Source: Populus alba
Taxonomy: Eukaryota > Streptophyta > Magnoliopsida > Malpighiales > Salicaceae
Length of the DNA stretch: 64,000 bases
Reading direction: 5' to 3'
Assembly (NCBI RefSeq): GCF_005239225.2
Contig: NC_133301.1
Span: forward strand, 10,664,318-10,728,317
The translations under genes and the position numbers were made by a program. Below, one piece after another: positions 10,563 through 23,399 of the stretch. Within the stretch, counting starts at the first letter, position 1; every line of letters starts with the position of its first letter. Under the pieces are notes generated by a model, which made no database searches, had not been told where the DNA came from, and worked only from the letters and a program-made list of their open reading frames with translations.

Positions 10563-13500
10563 ATGGCTGCCATCTCTACATCTACCATTGATTCACCCAT
10601 CATCACCCTCAATACCGCCACCACCATTAATGAAAAACTCACCCCTTCCACCTTTCCTCAGTGGAGAGCTCAATTTAAGGCATTACTCATTACTCATTGG
10701 TTATGATCTCATTGACTTTGTCACTAGTGCAAAAGTATTTCCAGCTGTTGATAAAACCAACTTTGCTGCCTCCACAGCCATGAGCTCCCACTAGCTTCAC
10801 CAAGACAAACTCATCCTCCATGCCATTCTTGCCTCCACCTCTACTACTATCACCCCACTCCTTACTTTATACAAAACATCTCATAAAGCTTGGCAACACT
10901 TACCCGTCTCTATACTGGAAAATCAAGAACACGAATGATGCAGCTCAAGGAAGATTTAACCTTGAGCACTCATGGAAATCACACAGTTACTAAGTTCCTT
11001 CAAGCAATTAAAATGCTTGTTGACAAACTTGCAATCATCCATCATCCAGTTTCAGATGATGATTTAACCTTTACATTCTTAATGGATTGGGTCCCGAATT
11101 CAGAGAAATTGCAGCACCTATTCGCACTAGTGAGACTTCTCTGAAATTTAAAGATCTGCATAATCTTTTTGTAGGTCATGAAAATTATCTTCAACGATTG
11201 CAAAATCAATCGCCAGCAACCTTTATTCCCACTACAAATTACTTTCATCGAAAGGAATTGGGCAGTATAAACCAAGCAATAAGCTTTTCTTTCAGAAGAC
11301 CTGCAGCTTAAATGGGCATAACAAAAATTGGCCCTCACCTTCAGGCTATAGGAAATTTAAGCCTAAGTGCCAGTGGTGTGATTAAGTGGGTCATCCAGCA
11401 AAAAATTGCCTAAAAATGCTTTCTGCTGAATTCACTACAAACTATGTAGTATCTTCTCAAGAGAAGAAACAAAAGTGGCTGGTTGACTCAACAACATCTC
11501 ATAATATGACCATTGATCTCTCTAAATTGACGATTAATTCTGAATATGATGGTACTGATGAGGTGGTTATTGGTGATGGATGAGGTTTGCCTGTATCTCA
11601 TATTGGTTCATTATCTCTTGCATCGTCTAAACATGTCTTTCAATTACGTAATACTCTTTATGTTCCTACAATTTTAAAAAATCTTATTTATGTTCATCAT
11701 TTCACCAAACATAATACTGTTTATCTTAAATTTCATCCTACTTATTTTCTAGTGAAGGATCAAATCACGGGGGTGACACTACTCAAAGGCGATTGTGAAG
11801 ATGGTGTGTACCCATTTCCAGAATAACTACCTCTAAAAAATGTTGTTGCCTATGTCCACGAACATACCATCACTAATGGATGACACAAAAGACTTGGTCA
11901 TCCATCGTCAAAATTGGTTCATCATTTAATTCACACTTTTTATTTACCCACAAATAAGAATGAATCCTTATCTCTTTGTTCTTCATGTTCTCAAAATAAA
12001 GCACATCGTCAGAATTTTAATAATTATGGTCTCATTAGCATTGCTCCATTGGATTTGATTTATAGAGATGTTTCGGGTCCATCACATGCAGTTGGTATTG
12101 ATGGTTCTAAATATTATCTTATTTTTGTTGACCACTATACCAAATACACTTGGCTCTATCCTATGACTCATAAATCAACAGTTCAAATAATTTTTCCACA
12201 ATTCAGAAATCTTGTGGAAAATAAATTTAACACCAAAATCAAGAGTCTTTATTCCGACAACGGTGGAGAATATATCAGTCTCAAATCCTATCTTTCAGTT
12301 CATGAAATTAGTCATTATACGACCGCTCCCCATACCCCATGACAAAATGGTATGTTTGAAAGACATCATCGACACATTGTTGAGACTGGTCTCACCTTAC
12401 CCATAGATGCTCACATGCCCCTTTCATATTAGCCATACGCTTTTCAAGCTGTGGCCTACCTTATAAATTGAATGCCCACCTCCACTTTAAATAATAAATC
12501 TCCATTTGAAAAATTGTTCAAACAACTTCCAAACTATCTCAAACTCAAATAATTCAGCTGTCTATGTTATCCGTATAATCAACACAAGCTGGAACCCAAG
12601 GCCACACCATGCATATTTATGGGTTACTCATTGTCTCAAAATTCTTATATTTGTCTTGAGCCCAAAACACGAAAGTTGTTTCACTCCCGACATGTCATCT
12701 TCCATGAAGGGACTTTCCATTTTCAGACATCATCCTCCACCAACTCCATGCTCATCTCACCTTCATCAACAATTAAAGACTTTTTTGTTCAAATCTCCTT
12801 GCCGAAAGTTCCCTGCCTTCTCCTCATCCAACAAAATCTCTAGAATTGGGTGCTGCTACCTCACCATCGTCTACAAATGGATCACCCCCTACATCTCTTC
12901 CTCCTCATATAAGTACTCCCTACTCTCCCACTTTACTTTCCATCCAAATTCGTCCATTAGAAGTGTATGCCCCTGCTATTTCTGAGCACACTGACGTGCA
13001 CACCAACAGAATAACCACTCGTTCCATGAATGATATTTATAAACAAAAAAAATCCTTTGTAGTCACTAAACACCCTCTTCCACCCTCCTCGGAACCTACG
13101 AGTGCCTCTAAAGCATTTATTGATTCCAACTAGCGCATTGTCATATCCTCTGAATTAATTGTGTTAATACATGGCACCTCATTCCCCCTCCCTTTAATTG
13201 TAATATTGTTCGCTATAAATAGGTGTTCCAGATTAAAAGGCATGCAGGTGGTTCAGTTGATCGATTTAAGGCCAGACTAGTAGCCAAAAGGTTCAATAAA
13301 AGACTAGGACTGGATTACAAAGAGACATTCAGTCTAGTTGTAAAACCATTGACCATTCATACTGTCTTAACCATTGCCATTATGCAAGGTTGGTCTCTCA
13401 TGCAATTAGATGTAAATAATGTCTTTCTTTATGGGCATTTAACTGAAAAAGTCTATAAGCAGCAACCACCTGGTTTCAAGAGTGTAGAAAATCCACATCA

Positions 13501-14610
13501 TGTTTGTTGTCTTACAAACGCAATATACGGGCTAAAACAAGCACCTTGTGCTTGGTATTCTGCTCTCAAAATGGCACTCTCAGAATTTGGTTTCATCAAT
13601 GCTAAATCTGACTCTCTTCTCTTTGTGTTTTCTAATGGTTTAATACTTACATATTGTCTAGTTTATGTTGATGATCTGATCCTCACTAGAAACAACACAC
13701 CATTTGTTGCAGGCATTATTGCACAGTTTGGACAGAAATTCTCCATCAAGGACTTGGGGCCCTTACATTTTTTCCTTGGCATTGAAGTCATCCTTACTGC
13801 AGATGGCTTGTTTCTAAATCAGCATTAGTATGTTCGAGACTTGCTTACTAAAACCAGTATGGATGGAGCTAAGGATGTCACAACTCCCCTCTCTGTCTCG
13901 GTTCCTTTAAAGCTGGTAGATGGTTCCTCAACAATTGATCCCATAGAATATTGATAAGTGATTGGTGCATTGCAATACCTCAGCTTAACTTATCCTGATA
14001 TTAGTTTTGCAGTCAATAAACTCTCACAATTTATGCATCGTCCAACACAAATTCACTAGACCACCACTAAACGACTACTGTGTTATCTAAAGAACACTAT
14101 CTTTCATGGCATAAATATCAGAAACACTTCAAACCCAGCCTTGACACGTTTCTCGGATGCTAATTGGGCTGGTAGCTTGGATGATAGAAAATCAACTTAA
14201 GCTTATATTATTTTTCTTGGTCCAACACCTATCTCATGGAGCTCGAAAAAGCAACGTGCCATTGCTCGATCATCCATTGAAGCTGAATATAGGGCTTTAG
14301 CCACTGCTGTAGCCGAGTCCATGTGGCTGCTCTCCCTACTTCACGAAATGAAGTTTTCCTTACTACACTCACCTATACTTTTTTGTGATAATTTGGGAGC
14401 CACTCAGTTAAGCTTTAATCCTATTCAGCACTCAAGAATGAAGCACATTCAAATAGACTTCACTTTGTGCGAGATTTGGTTGAGAAAAAGCTTCTTCATG
14501 TTCACCATGTCCACACTAATGACCAGCTTGCTGATTTATTCACCAAGCTGCTTTCTAGACGACGGACAGAATTTCTACGAGACAAGATCGGCCTAACTGA
14601 TGGTAGCCCG
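10563..14610 (+). pseudogene. Copia gag-pol polyprotein, many stops and frameshifts
   Basis: The gag reading starts at ATG 10563. A CCHC zinc knuckle (CX2CX4HX4C) at about 11368-11412 carries an in-frame stop. The protease site at about 11470-11500 reads VDSTTSHN where DSGA is usual. The integrase HHCC region (about 11890-11990) and core (about 12050-12400) keep DVSGP, SDNGGEY and the later E. RT (13223-13828 and on) shows LDVNNVFL and the YVDD motif. RNase H (about 14150-14590) keeps SSIEAEYRAL and CDN. The region between integrase and RT (12500-13200) is the usual low-conservation linker. Confidence 0.85.
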
Positions 14611-14622
14611 TTCTTGCGGGGG

Positions 14623-14876
14623 TGTATTAAGGAAACTAAGGAAATCACAGCAATCACAACAATCACAGCAGTGCCACATCCAGTCTAGGTATCACCATTT
14701 ACGTCAATACCAGATCTTGTGTATTCCATAATTTTATGATCAGTTTTCTTTCCGTTATATATATTTATTTGATTGCCTAAACTTATGCTCCTGGGTTGTA
14801 TAAAGATACTGAGTATGTACAAAGACGAGTGTGTGTTTTTATAATAAGAACAACCATAACATTTTGCATCCTCTTT
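14623..14876 (+). repeat. 3' LTR of the copia element
   Basis: It starts TGTATTAAGG directly after the GCGGGGG tract and matches 10271-10509 over its length. Confidence 0.78.
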
Positions 14877-14881
14877 AATAA

Positions 14882-15409
14882 CTACTATGAGTTTTCATAT
14901 GCCAGTAATTTTACCGAGGGGTATGATGTAGAAGATGGGTGGCTTTTCTGAAGTAGATGAGGTCTCTATTGATTAGTGAAACTTTTTATTTTTTATTGGG
15001 AAAAAAACTTGGAAAAGAAAATTATTTTGTGATACTGAACTAGCTCTTTGACTCCAAATCTAGGAGATTATGTCATTTAAATAAGGATTTAGAAATTGAG
15101 TTTTGTTATTCAAAATAGATAAACTCTTATCTGTTGATTGTTAAATCTTTCAACAATGAGATCCAGTAAAATGATTTGTTTCTGCATTAATTTATGGTAA
15201 TGAGAGACTCATTTTTGTGTGATTTGAAAGAAAAATCTTGTCATAGAAAAATCTGATAAGAAAATTTAGAGAACTTTATTTATCATCCATGAAAAGACTA
15301 GATTTTGTCGGGAAGATCATGTTTTATCCATAATATTAAATATTTTGTTATAACTTATAAGTACTATTCTCTTGTAACAATAAATTATGTTTTTTATATT
15401 TTTTATTGA
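14882..15409. other. Intergenic flank; part repeated at 30.6 kb
   Basis: No gene was seen. About 14985-15080 resembles 30635-30740 (shared phrase AAAATTATTTTGTGATAC, then CTTTGACT), suggesting an older segmental duplication. Confidence 0.4.
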
Positions 15410-16228
15410 ATTGATGTAAGAATAGTAATTTATTTTGTATAAACTTAATATTAATAAAATTATTATATATATTTTTTAAAATGATTAGTGCTGTTAATTG
15501 TAAATAATTATGTGAATATTGTAAATACTTATCATATACGAAAGGACTGATCGTATTATTTCAAGGACGATCAATTTAATTTGATAATTGAATATACTAT
15601 AAGGCTGAACCGAAAGGACTGTTGGCAGTAAGAAAATAGTATATGATTGAATTATTTTGGGTTCTTGTACATAATGAAGCAATTCGCTTTTAATTCTTCA
15701 GCTACCATAATTACTGCGGACTTGCAGGCATGTGGTTGAGGTGTAAGAGGCTAAGAGCCATTCGAAGAAAAGCGCCTTGTGTGCTCAATTTTTAACTTGT
15801 GTAATAGTGTAGTTGTTATTATTTTTTAAATAATTTTTTATTTTAAAATATCTGTTAATAATGTTTTTTTTTAGTTTTTAAAAATTATTTTTAATATTAG
15901 CACATTAAAATGATTTGAAAACACTAAAAACATATTAATTTAAAATTAATAAAAAAATAAAAAATTTTTCAAATTTTTTCAAAAGCACTATTGAAACGCA
16001 GAAACAAACAGTCTCATCATTGGTATGAAAAACGTTCCAGAAAATGAAAAAAATTAGGCAATTATCATCCAAATTAAATAAAAAATAATGAATTAATATA
16101 ACATTAATTTTTAATATATAAAATAACACATTTTTAAACATCATTGTTCATAAAGATAATATATAATGAATATCATATTTTTGAACCACGAGATCAATTT
16201 AATTAAAATTTTATCATCAATATTTTTA
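15410..16228. repeat. Direct repeat, left copy (~0.8 kb)
   Basis: This segment recurs at about 16989-17690 in the same orientation with only scattered differences. Shared blocks include a stretch around 15550-15700 with GAACCGAAAGGACT and another around 16010-16200. An internal AT-rich section resembles a MITE end (GAAACGCAGAAACAAACAG). The small open frames in it on either strand look fortuitous. Confidence 0.8.
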
Positions 16229-16988
16229 GCCAAAACGTGCCATTTCATTAAAATAAAAGCGACGTCAAACTTATGTCAAAGTCCAAATCAGTCTTCAATT
16301 TGTAATTTGTTCAATCAAGTCTTAAATTACAATTTTGATTTAAAAATCAATGCAATTGCATCCCTGCCAAAAATCACACAATGGCCCTGAAGTTGGCTGC
16401 GCTTTTCACTTCGGTCTTTGGTCTTGAATTTATGCAATTTGACCCTCAATTGATCAATAAACTTCTAATTTTTTCAATTTGGCCCCTAATTCGGTTTAAT
16501 TACAGCCACTCTATTTACGCGTCTTTTCCAATTTGGTCCTTGATTTCAGATTTGTTCAATTAAGTCCCTAATTGGCCATTAAGCTTCAGTATTTATGCAA
16601 TTAAACCCCTGATTTGACCAAATTAACTCTCAAAAATTATAATTTGAAGCCAAAACTTTAATTTCTTCCAATTAAAGCCCAAATTGACTTCAAAATCAAT
16701 TTTTTTTGCAAACAAACCCTCCATAAATTCAATTAAACCTTCAATAAAATATAATTGAGTCCATGAACATCTAATTTTAATTTTTTCTTTCTTAAGTTGA
16801 ATTTTCTTTGTTAGTCGGGGATTCCACCAGTCCAATATATGCTATCAAATTTCAATCTTTGTATTTGTAAACATCCTGAACCAATTTGTGACCATTTTCT
16901 TGAACGTTTTGACATCCACTCTTCATTGTCCATTTATTTATTATTATTATTATATTTTTGCGTGGGGATCCATAAATGGGTTATGACA
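16229..16988 (-). repeat. Tat/Ogre-like LTR fragment between the direct repeats
   Basis: It begins in AAAACGTGCCATTTCATT (also present at 27442) and continues with the CAATTTGGCCC / CAATTAAGTCCC series. It ends at GGGGATCCATAAATGGGTTATGACA, which corresponds to the terminus of the LTRs ending at 27997, 36597 and 44401. On the minus strand it therefore begins TGTCATAACCC, like the other members. Only about 760 bp of the promoter-side half remain. Confidence 0.7.
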
Positions 16989-17690
16989 AATAATAATTTA
17001 CTTTGTATAAAATATTAATAAAATTATTATATATATTTTTTAAAATGACTAGTGCTGTGAATTGTAAATAATTATGTGAATATTGTAAATACTTATCATA
17101 TATGAAAGGACTGATCGTATTATTTCAAGGACGATCAATTTAATTTGATAATTGAATATACTATAAGGCTGAACCGAAAGGACTATTGGCAGTAAGAAAA
17201 TAGTATATGATTGAATTATTTTGGATTCTTGGGCATAATGAAGCAATTCGCTTTAATTCTTCAGCTACCATAATTACTGCGGACTTGCAGGCATGTGGAT
17301 GAGGTGTAAAAGCCGTTCGAAGGAAAGCACTTGTGTGCTCGAATTCAAGCTTGTTTATTAGTGTTGTTATTGTTGTTTTTTAAAATATATTAATTTAAAT
17401 TTAATAAAAAAATAAAAATATTTTAAATTTTTTTCAAAAACACTTTTGAAATACATAAAAAAACAGGCCCGACATCATTGGTATGAAAAACATTCCAGAA
17501 AATGAAAACAATTAGACAATTATCATCCAAATTAAATAAAAAATAATGAATTAATATAACATCAATTTTTTTATATATAAAATAACACATTTTTAAACAT
17601 CATTGTTCATAAAGATAATATAATTAATATCATATTTTTCAACCATATATGATATCAATTTAATTAAAATTTTATCATGAATAATTTAGC
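16989..17690. repeat. Direct repeat, right copy (~0.7 kb)
   Basis: It is homologous to 15410-16228 in the same orientation, with small indels. The right copy lacks part of the AT-rich section. Confidence 0.8.
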
Positions 17691-19020
17691 TTAAATAAAA
17701 GAAAAAAATTAATTAAGTTCTTGTCATTTTTATTATATAATAAAGTATATTTATTGAATTTAGTCTTAATAGTTTAAGTTTAATAAACATAGCATAGCAT
17801 GACTGAAAAACATGAAAGGATATCACTCTAATTAATATTTGAAAGACAGGCATTTTTTAATTCGCATAGACGTCCACTCCCCTTTTATTTCACAAGCCTC
17901 AACTTTTCTCGAGTAGAAGTTTAGATTTGTGAGATCATTAAACAATATCTAACACTTCATAAACCAATGTAATTATTCATTAATTAAGGTGTGGTTTGAC
18001 CACCTAATTTTGAATTTCTAGAGTCAAGAACCAAATTAAAACACCAAGAGCTTTTCTATTTGCAACCAATTCAGCTTGATTTGAATACGTTACTCTGATC
18101 ATGATTGAAAGTAGTTATTTCACAATATAAATTCCAAAACTAATTTTTATTTAATTATACGTAATTAAAAAGTATGTTTTTTAAGGTATTTAGATTTTGA
18201 AGAAGAAAATATACTTTTTAAATTGAAGTCCCCATTCCTTATTTATAATCATTTTTTATGAAAAAGATCTTTTATTAACGGCATTATTTTTTAATAAAAA
18301 GTCAAAGTAATTAAAATAAATATTCATAACAATCTCAATACTTTAAGAAGGGAAAAATTTATTTATTGGGGAAAAACTTTCATTTCCTTATTTTTTTTTT
18401 TCTCACAAAACATGTCGTTTTAGGAGCATATTTTTTAAAATAACAACTTATTCTAATCTAAAGAGCAAGTTTCAAACAAAAAATAAATATAAAAAACTCA
18501 TGTCTTCATTGAATATTCATATACAATTTATTTTACAGTATTGTGCATATTACACTCATATATAATTATTAACCAAGTTATTACAAATATAACTATAAAA
18601 AGCTATCATTTTATTTTAAAAAAATATGGCATAATCAGAATTTTTTAAATATCATTGTAATTAATAATTTAAAGCAATTTTTTTAAATTAAAAAAAAAAA
18701 GTATTTCTTGGCTCAGAAGGTCAGGCTAGCATGGCATTTTTTCTTTTACATTAATCGGAAGACTAAAAAAAAAAGAGTTATGTAAAAAAACAAAAAAAAA
18801 AACTTTAAGAATTCATCGATAACATTGCTACTGCTGAACCAACTGTCATTTGCACAGCATGATGGCCAACACTTTTTAAGTTTCTCCTAACCTGTATAGT
18901 ATCCTTATATCTGAGCTACCACGTCTTGCTACACTACGAACACAGTACCAAAATCATAATTCGAAAAAATAATATAAGGCGTTCAATACAAAGGAAAAAA
19001 GGGGAAAAGCCGAAGTGAGT
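17691..19020. other. AT-rich intergenic; part repeated at 31 kb
   Basis: No gene was recognised. About 18165-18475 is clearly homologous to 30995-31305 (shared phrases TTGAAGTCCCCATTCCTTAT and CAAAGTAATTAAAATAAATA), in the same orientation. Confidence 0.55.
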
Positions 19021-19374
19021 CAAAGAAAGATAAGCTTATCATGTTCACATATGGGACTTCACAGATACAAATATAAAAGTAGAGTTCTTTTGGTTTATGT
19101 AGGTACATATGTATCCTTCTTTTGATTTCAATGGCAAGTGTATCTCCTAATAGACTTCCATGCGTTAAGAATAAATCTCTCTATGAATGGATTTTATGTA
19201 TGATATCCACATGATTAAGGAATTAAGTAATTGTTATTGTCTTCTTGAGGCGAATTCCCTTCTAGCAGGCATCATTATGAATTCATTAATTAAAATCATA
19301 ACAACTTTCGGAATGCGTAAATGCAAATTTTACTGGAATTATATTGTGCAAGGCTATGAAAAGACCAGTATATA

Positions 19375-22255
19375 TGTCTTTCTATTGTTCTTACAGTCAC
19401 AATATCTTATTCTCTGACTGCTTGTTAGACAATCGTCTTCTCCATCAGAGCTGGGCATGGTTGATATCGTAAGCTTAACTAGTTCGCTGATATCATATGG
19501 ATAGGCGTCCTTTGGTGACTGACGTTTATATGCTCTTTTTCCAAAGGCCCAAGCTTTTAGCTTCAGTAAAATGGGCTCCATCCCAGTACACATAGTCACT
19601 CCTGTTGCTACATGGGAAGGAGAGAGATTTACATGGGACTGTACCAGGTTCTACGTCGCAACAGCTCTGACGGGTATGTGTAAAAACCTGCAAGCAAGAA
19701 AAAAATAATTTTGGGTCTCACAAAAAAAGTCGTCTTCAACCGTGAGATAAAGAGAGCAAGGGAGGGATTCGTACCTGTATTTGTCTGATTATCAGAATCA
19801 ATGTCGTAAGAGTTTATTAAGTTTTCTGAGCAGTTCTTGAAGCTTGTCGTTGAAAATTTGAACATCATCATTGAGCTTGTATGCACATGAAGATGCATCT
19901 AGTTCACTGGGATTTTTTTGTATGTTGGACGGCATACATCCTACCCGAATAAGTCTTTGTTATTTTCCAATCGCGTCAAACATTAATTGTTGTTTTACAA
20001 GAGACATTAAGTAGGACTAACCTCCAGCTGAGTTTCATAAGTTTCAATGAGAAGTTGAGCAAATTCTTCAGGAGTATATAACTGGCTGCTATTGTAGTCG
20101 TCCAAGAAATAATTGTTGAGGTAGTCGTTATGGCCCATATCAGACACATAGATGCATTGGCTCAAGTACTTCCTAGCAACTTCCTCGCTTCCCAAGATTT
20201 TGGAAATTCGTGAAACCGTGATATTGTGATTAAATAACTGAGCATTCATCGTGAATAGTTCTCCCTTCACATACACAAAAGAATCATATGAATAGTTAGC
20301 GTTGCCAAAGCATACGATCATTAATACAGAGTTTGTGAAGGGTTCATAAATGTTTGCCCTATATATAATCTGTTGTGTAATAAAGACTTCAAGCATTGAA
20401 GTTTTTGTGCCCTAAGTACAATTTTCATTAAGCCCTGTCTCAAAGGTATGGGTTAAAATTAGGGGGAGCAAAAAAACCGAAAAACTGATTAAACCGAGAA
20501 AACCGAATCGTGAAAAAAAACCAATTAAAATTTTGAAAAAACCGACCAGTTTGGTTTTATAAGTCTGAAACCGAAAAAACCGAACTAAACCTAATCCAAA
20601 CAAAAAAAAACCAGAAAAAAACCAAGCTAAAACCGAGCGAAACAAAAAAAACAGAGCCAAACCAAAAAACCGAGCCAAACAGGTCGGTTTAAATTGGTTT
20701 CAGTTCGGTTTTGTTTTTTTTAAATTTTTTTTTCCGGTTTGGTTATTTTTTTTATAAAAACTAAACCAAACAGAAAATGATCACTCCTAATTAAAATGAT
20801 TATAGTTTGATAGTTAGTGAATATGTATTTTGCAACACCATTTTTAGATAGAAATGATGAAATGAAGAAGAAATGAAGAAAAAAAACCTATGACAACTTC
20901 AAAGAAAAAAAAATGTATTTGAGCATGCATTAAGTTCTTTAATTTAATGCATATTTGATCCACATTCAACTAGTGATGAATTAATTTTTAAAAGTTTTTT
21001 ACTAAATAAAATAGTTAATTTTCAATATTCCTTTAAATGTATACCTTTTTATAAATTTTATTATAATAAAATAATTAATTACAAAATGAATTTTAAAAAT
21101 GATTAAAAGTAATTTATTTAAAACAAAATACATTAAGGACTCTTACTTTAGAGAAGATATTTTTTTAGAGAGCTTAATTTCTAAAATGATTTTCTAACTA
21201 TTTTAGTTATATAAAAAAACAGAGAACATGAATGTGAATGATCATAAAGGAGGTTTTATACCTAATTTTTTTTTTTTTTTTTTTATGGACCAGTAGTTAT
21301 TTTCTTTAAATTTAGATGAATTATATAAAAAAAAAACAGTTCTCATGGAAAAATAATTCCCACGTGTTAATTTGGTAAGACGTGGTAAATTTTTAAAAAA
21401 TTATTTTGAAGAATTTTTAAGTGAAAAATACTTTAAAAAGCAACCATTATCACAACACCAAATAAGCTCTAAATCAATTAGAATCACAATACAAAGTTAT
21501 TTTTTAAATATCTTATAGTAAGGATTCATAGTACCGAATAGTATAAGGTTTTAGTTATGAGAGGCATATGATCAGCAATCACCGTAAGATAGCCAGTTAA
21601 ATCAAGGATGCCAGCTCCATTCCATCCATAATTTACACCATCTAGGAAATTGGTGCAACTTCCGATACCAAAGTCCGAAATGTACCTGTCGAAACCTAAT
21701 TGTTCAGCTGAAACAAAAGAATAATAATTAAAATTACTAAACTCGGTTATGTTAAGACCGTTGTAAATTTATGTTTCTAGGTATACAAGAAACAAAAGAA
21801 CAAACCTAATCATCCTTCTTCTAATAAATTATGTAAATTTCAGCAACAAAAACATTAGTACCAGACTTGGCAAGATTTCTAATTGTAATTTAATAAAACG
21901 ATCACAACTATCTAGTGAGAACATATTTATTTTATATGTTAAAGAAAACTAAAACACTATATTTTGTATTATAAGAGAGGAGAGAAAACTGCAGACCAAT
22001 GGTGTCAGCTATGTTGAGACCATTGCTGCACCTTCCTGAAGCCCCAGTATCAAAGTCTATCCCATAAGGAAGGTAATTAACTTTAGCTGATTTGTCAAGG
22101 TAGTTATTGTTTCCGTTATCAAAGAGAGAATCTCCGAAGACAAAGTAGCAAGGAACTTGAGGTACGCGTTTTCCATAAGTCCAGTGTTGCCAGTTTGACA
22201 CCAGCAACACCGCAGACAGCACCCACAATGCCTTAAGCCCACTTTCCATTGACAA
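19375..22255 (-). pseudogene. GDSL esterase/lipase pseudogene (paralogue of 6128-7772)
   Basis: Exon 1 (22255-21997, with [12 protein letters not shown]), exon 2 (21707-21583) and exon 3 (20264-20022, with GHND) are intact and in phase, with the same splice sites as the complete copy. Exon 4 has lost its acceptor and first part (about 52 bp missing at about 19955) and another roughly 35 bp near 19818. Exon 5 has an extra T in the run at 19554-19558, which shifts the frame just after the block V Asp/His. Intron 2 is about 1.3 kb instead of 120 bp. Any product would be a truncated esterase lacking the catalytic Asp/His block. Confidence 0.85.
20300..21530. repeat. Intron 2 expansion in the GDSL pseudogene
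   Basis: About 1.2 kb is present here but absent from the corresponding 120-bp intron of the complete copy. It includes a long degenerate AAACCGA/CGGTTT stretch (about 20450-20790) and AT-rich sequence. No clear terminal repeats or target duplication were found, so the element type is unknown. Confidence 0.55.
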
Positions 22256-22345
22256 ATGAAATGAAAGAAGGAAACAGAAACAATAAATATAGAAAGAAGA
22301 AGTGCGTAGCTAGGGAAGAGTGGTTTGAAGTAGAACGAACCAGGC

Positions 22346-22354
22346 CTATTTATA
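22346..22354 (-). promoter_or_regulatory. TATA box of the GDSL pseudogene
   Basis: TATAAATAG on the minus strand lies about 90 bp upstream of the ATG at 22255. Its upstream flank is uninterrupted and represents the pre-insertion state of the intact gene's promoter. Confidence 0.6.
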
Positions 22355-22439
22355 GAGTGGAGATCTAGCTATCCAGTGCATCTTGTAAGCGTGTTCTGTT
22401 GTAAGCCACCTGTTTTTTTTCAATCTAATTAGTTTACAA

Positions 22440-23214
22440 TACCTTATAGATCTGATTTTTTAATTCAAGGTAACAGTAAGTATCCTTAAATCTTGTCACT
22501 TATAGTATTTCTTAGAATTGTGTGGTTTCTTGGGAGTTTCCTTTCTCCTTATATATTCTCTCTACTCACTTAATCATTTTTGCTTCTTTCCTAGAAGGCT
22601 AGCTTTTACTAGCCTTGTTTAGCTTTCTTAATGCAATAATTTTGAACGATTTTTTCTTTTTGAGTTCTATGAACAATATAAGTTGTTGTTGTTTTACTTT
22701 TTCAAACTTCTGTTCAGAACCAAGATCAGTAACTGGATACGCGATCACACTTCGTTTAAATAGTTCACTAGGTATATTTCTCTGAATAGTTTTTTTTTTG
22801 TTTGTTTATTTTCCAAAAATATTTTCATCTCGAGTAACATCATCTAAAATAATATAAATATCTAAATACTTATTTAATTTTTTTTAAGTTCCAATGTGTC
22901 ACTTTCAAAATTGATTTAATACATTCTTGCTTTGTTGTGACTATATAACACTTTGTTTACAAATTCTTAAAATAAAGGCCATAGCTTTTATGCACTCCTC
23001 TAGATTTTAGACTATCCTAGCCAAGCTAGTTAGTGTTATTTCTAGTTCTATTTTATAAAAAGGCTCTTAAAAAATAGCCTTGCATCTCTTCCCATTTATT
23101 GATGGAGTTAGATGATTGGGCAAAGCAATGCACATAATATGTATTAGGGCAATCTTTAAGAAATAGAGCTTGTAGTTTGTTCTATGCACCATGTATATGT
23201 TAAATAAATATTAT
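22440..23214. other. Intergenic, nothing assignable
   Basis: About 22480-22740 has the pyrimidine-rich, CTTATATATTCTC-containing style of a promoter or LTR. No domain or element boundary could be fixed. Confidence 0.35.
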
Positions 23215-23388
23215 TGTTAAAAATAATTCAGATCAAACAGAAAAAGGAGACTAGAATTCTCAATAATCAGTTTATTATGAGTGCTTAGAGTTAACCTAAA
23301 TACAAAGAAATTATATATATATATATATATTAAATTAAAAATATTATTCTACCCTTAATAAATAAGACTATATAAATATTATTTAACA
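23215..23388 (-). repeat. Short 3' LTR of a minus-strand copia
   Basis: A 174-bp segment begins TGTTAAA and ends TTTAACA, so its ends are an inverted TGTTAAA. It is adjacent to a purine tract (minus strand TTTAAAAGGAGA, 23400-23389) and then to a decayed copia RNase H. No partner 5' LTR was found in the window. It contains a (TA)n run at 23312-23330. Confidence 0.6.
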
Positions 23389-23399
23389 TCTCCTTTTAA

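Larger units (their letters stand above)
10271..14876 (+). mobile_element. Ty1/copia retrotransposon, complete but decayed
   Basis: The two LTRs are short (about 239 and 254 bp) and lie in direct orientation. A primer site for initiator tRNA-Met follows the left LTR, and a purine tract ending in GCGGGGG precedes the right one. A candidate 5-bp target duplication AATAA is at 10266-10270 and 14877-14881. The internal domain order is gag, protease, integrase, RT, RNase H, which defines the copia superfamily. Many stops and frameshifts are present, so it cannot be active. Confidence 0.85.

Noticed and set aside
12506..12985. 159-codon plus-strand frame within the copia linker
   Set aside because: It is out of frame with the flanking integrase and RT readings and covers the poorly conserved linker, so it is a shadow frame.
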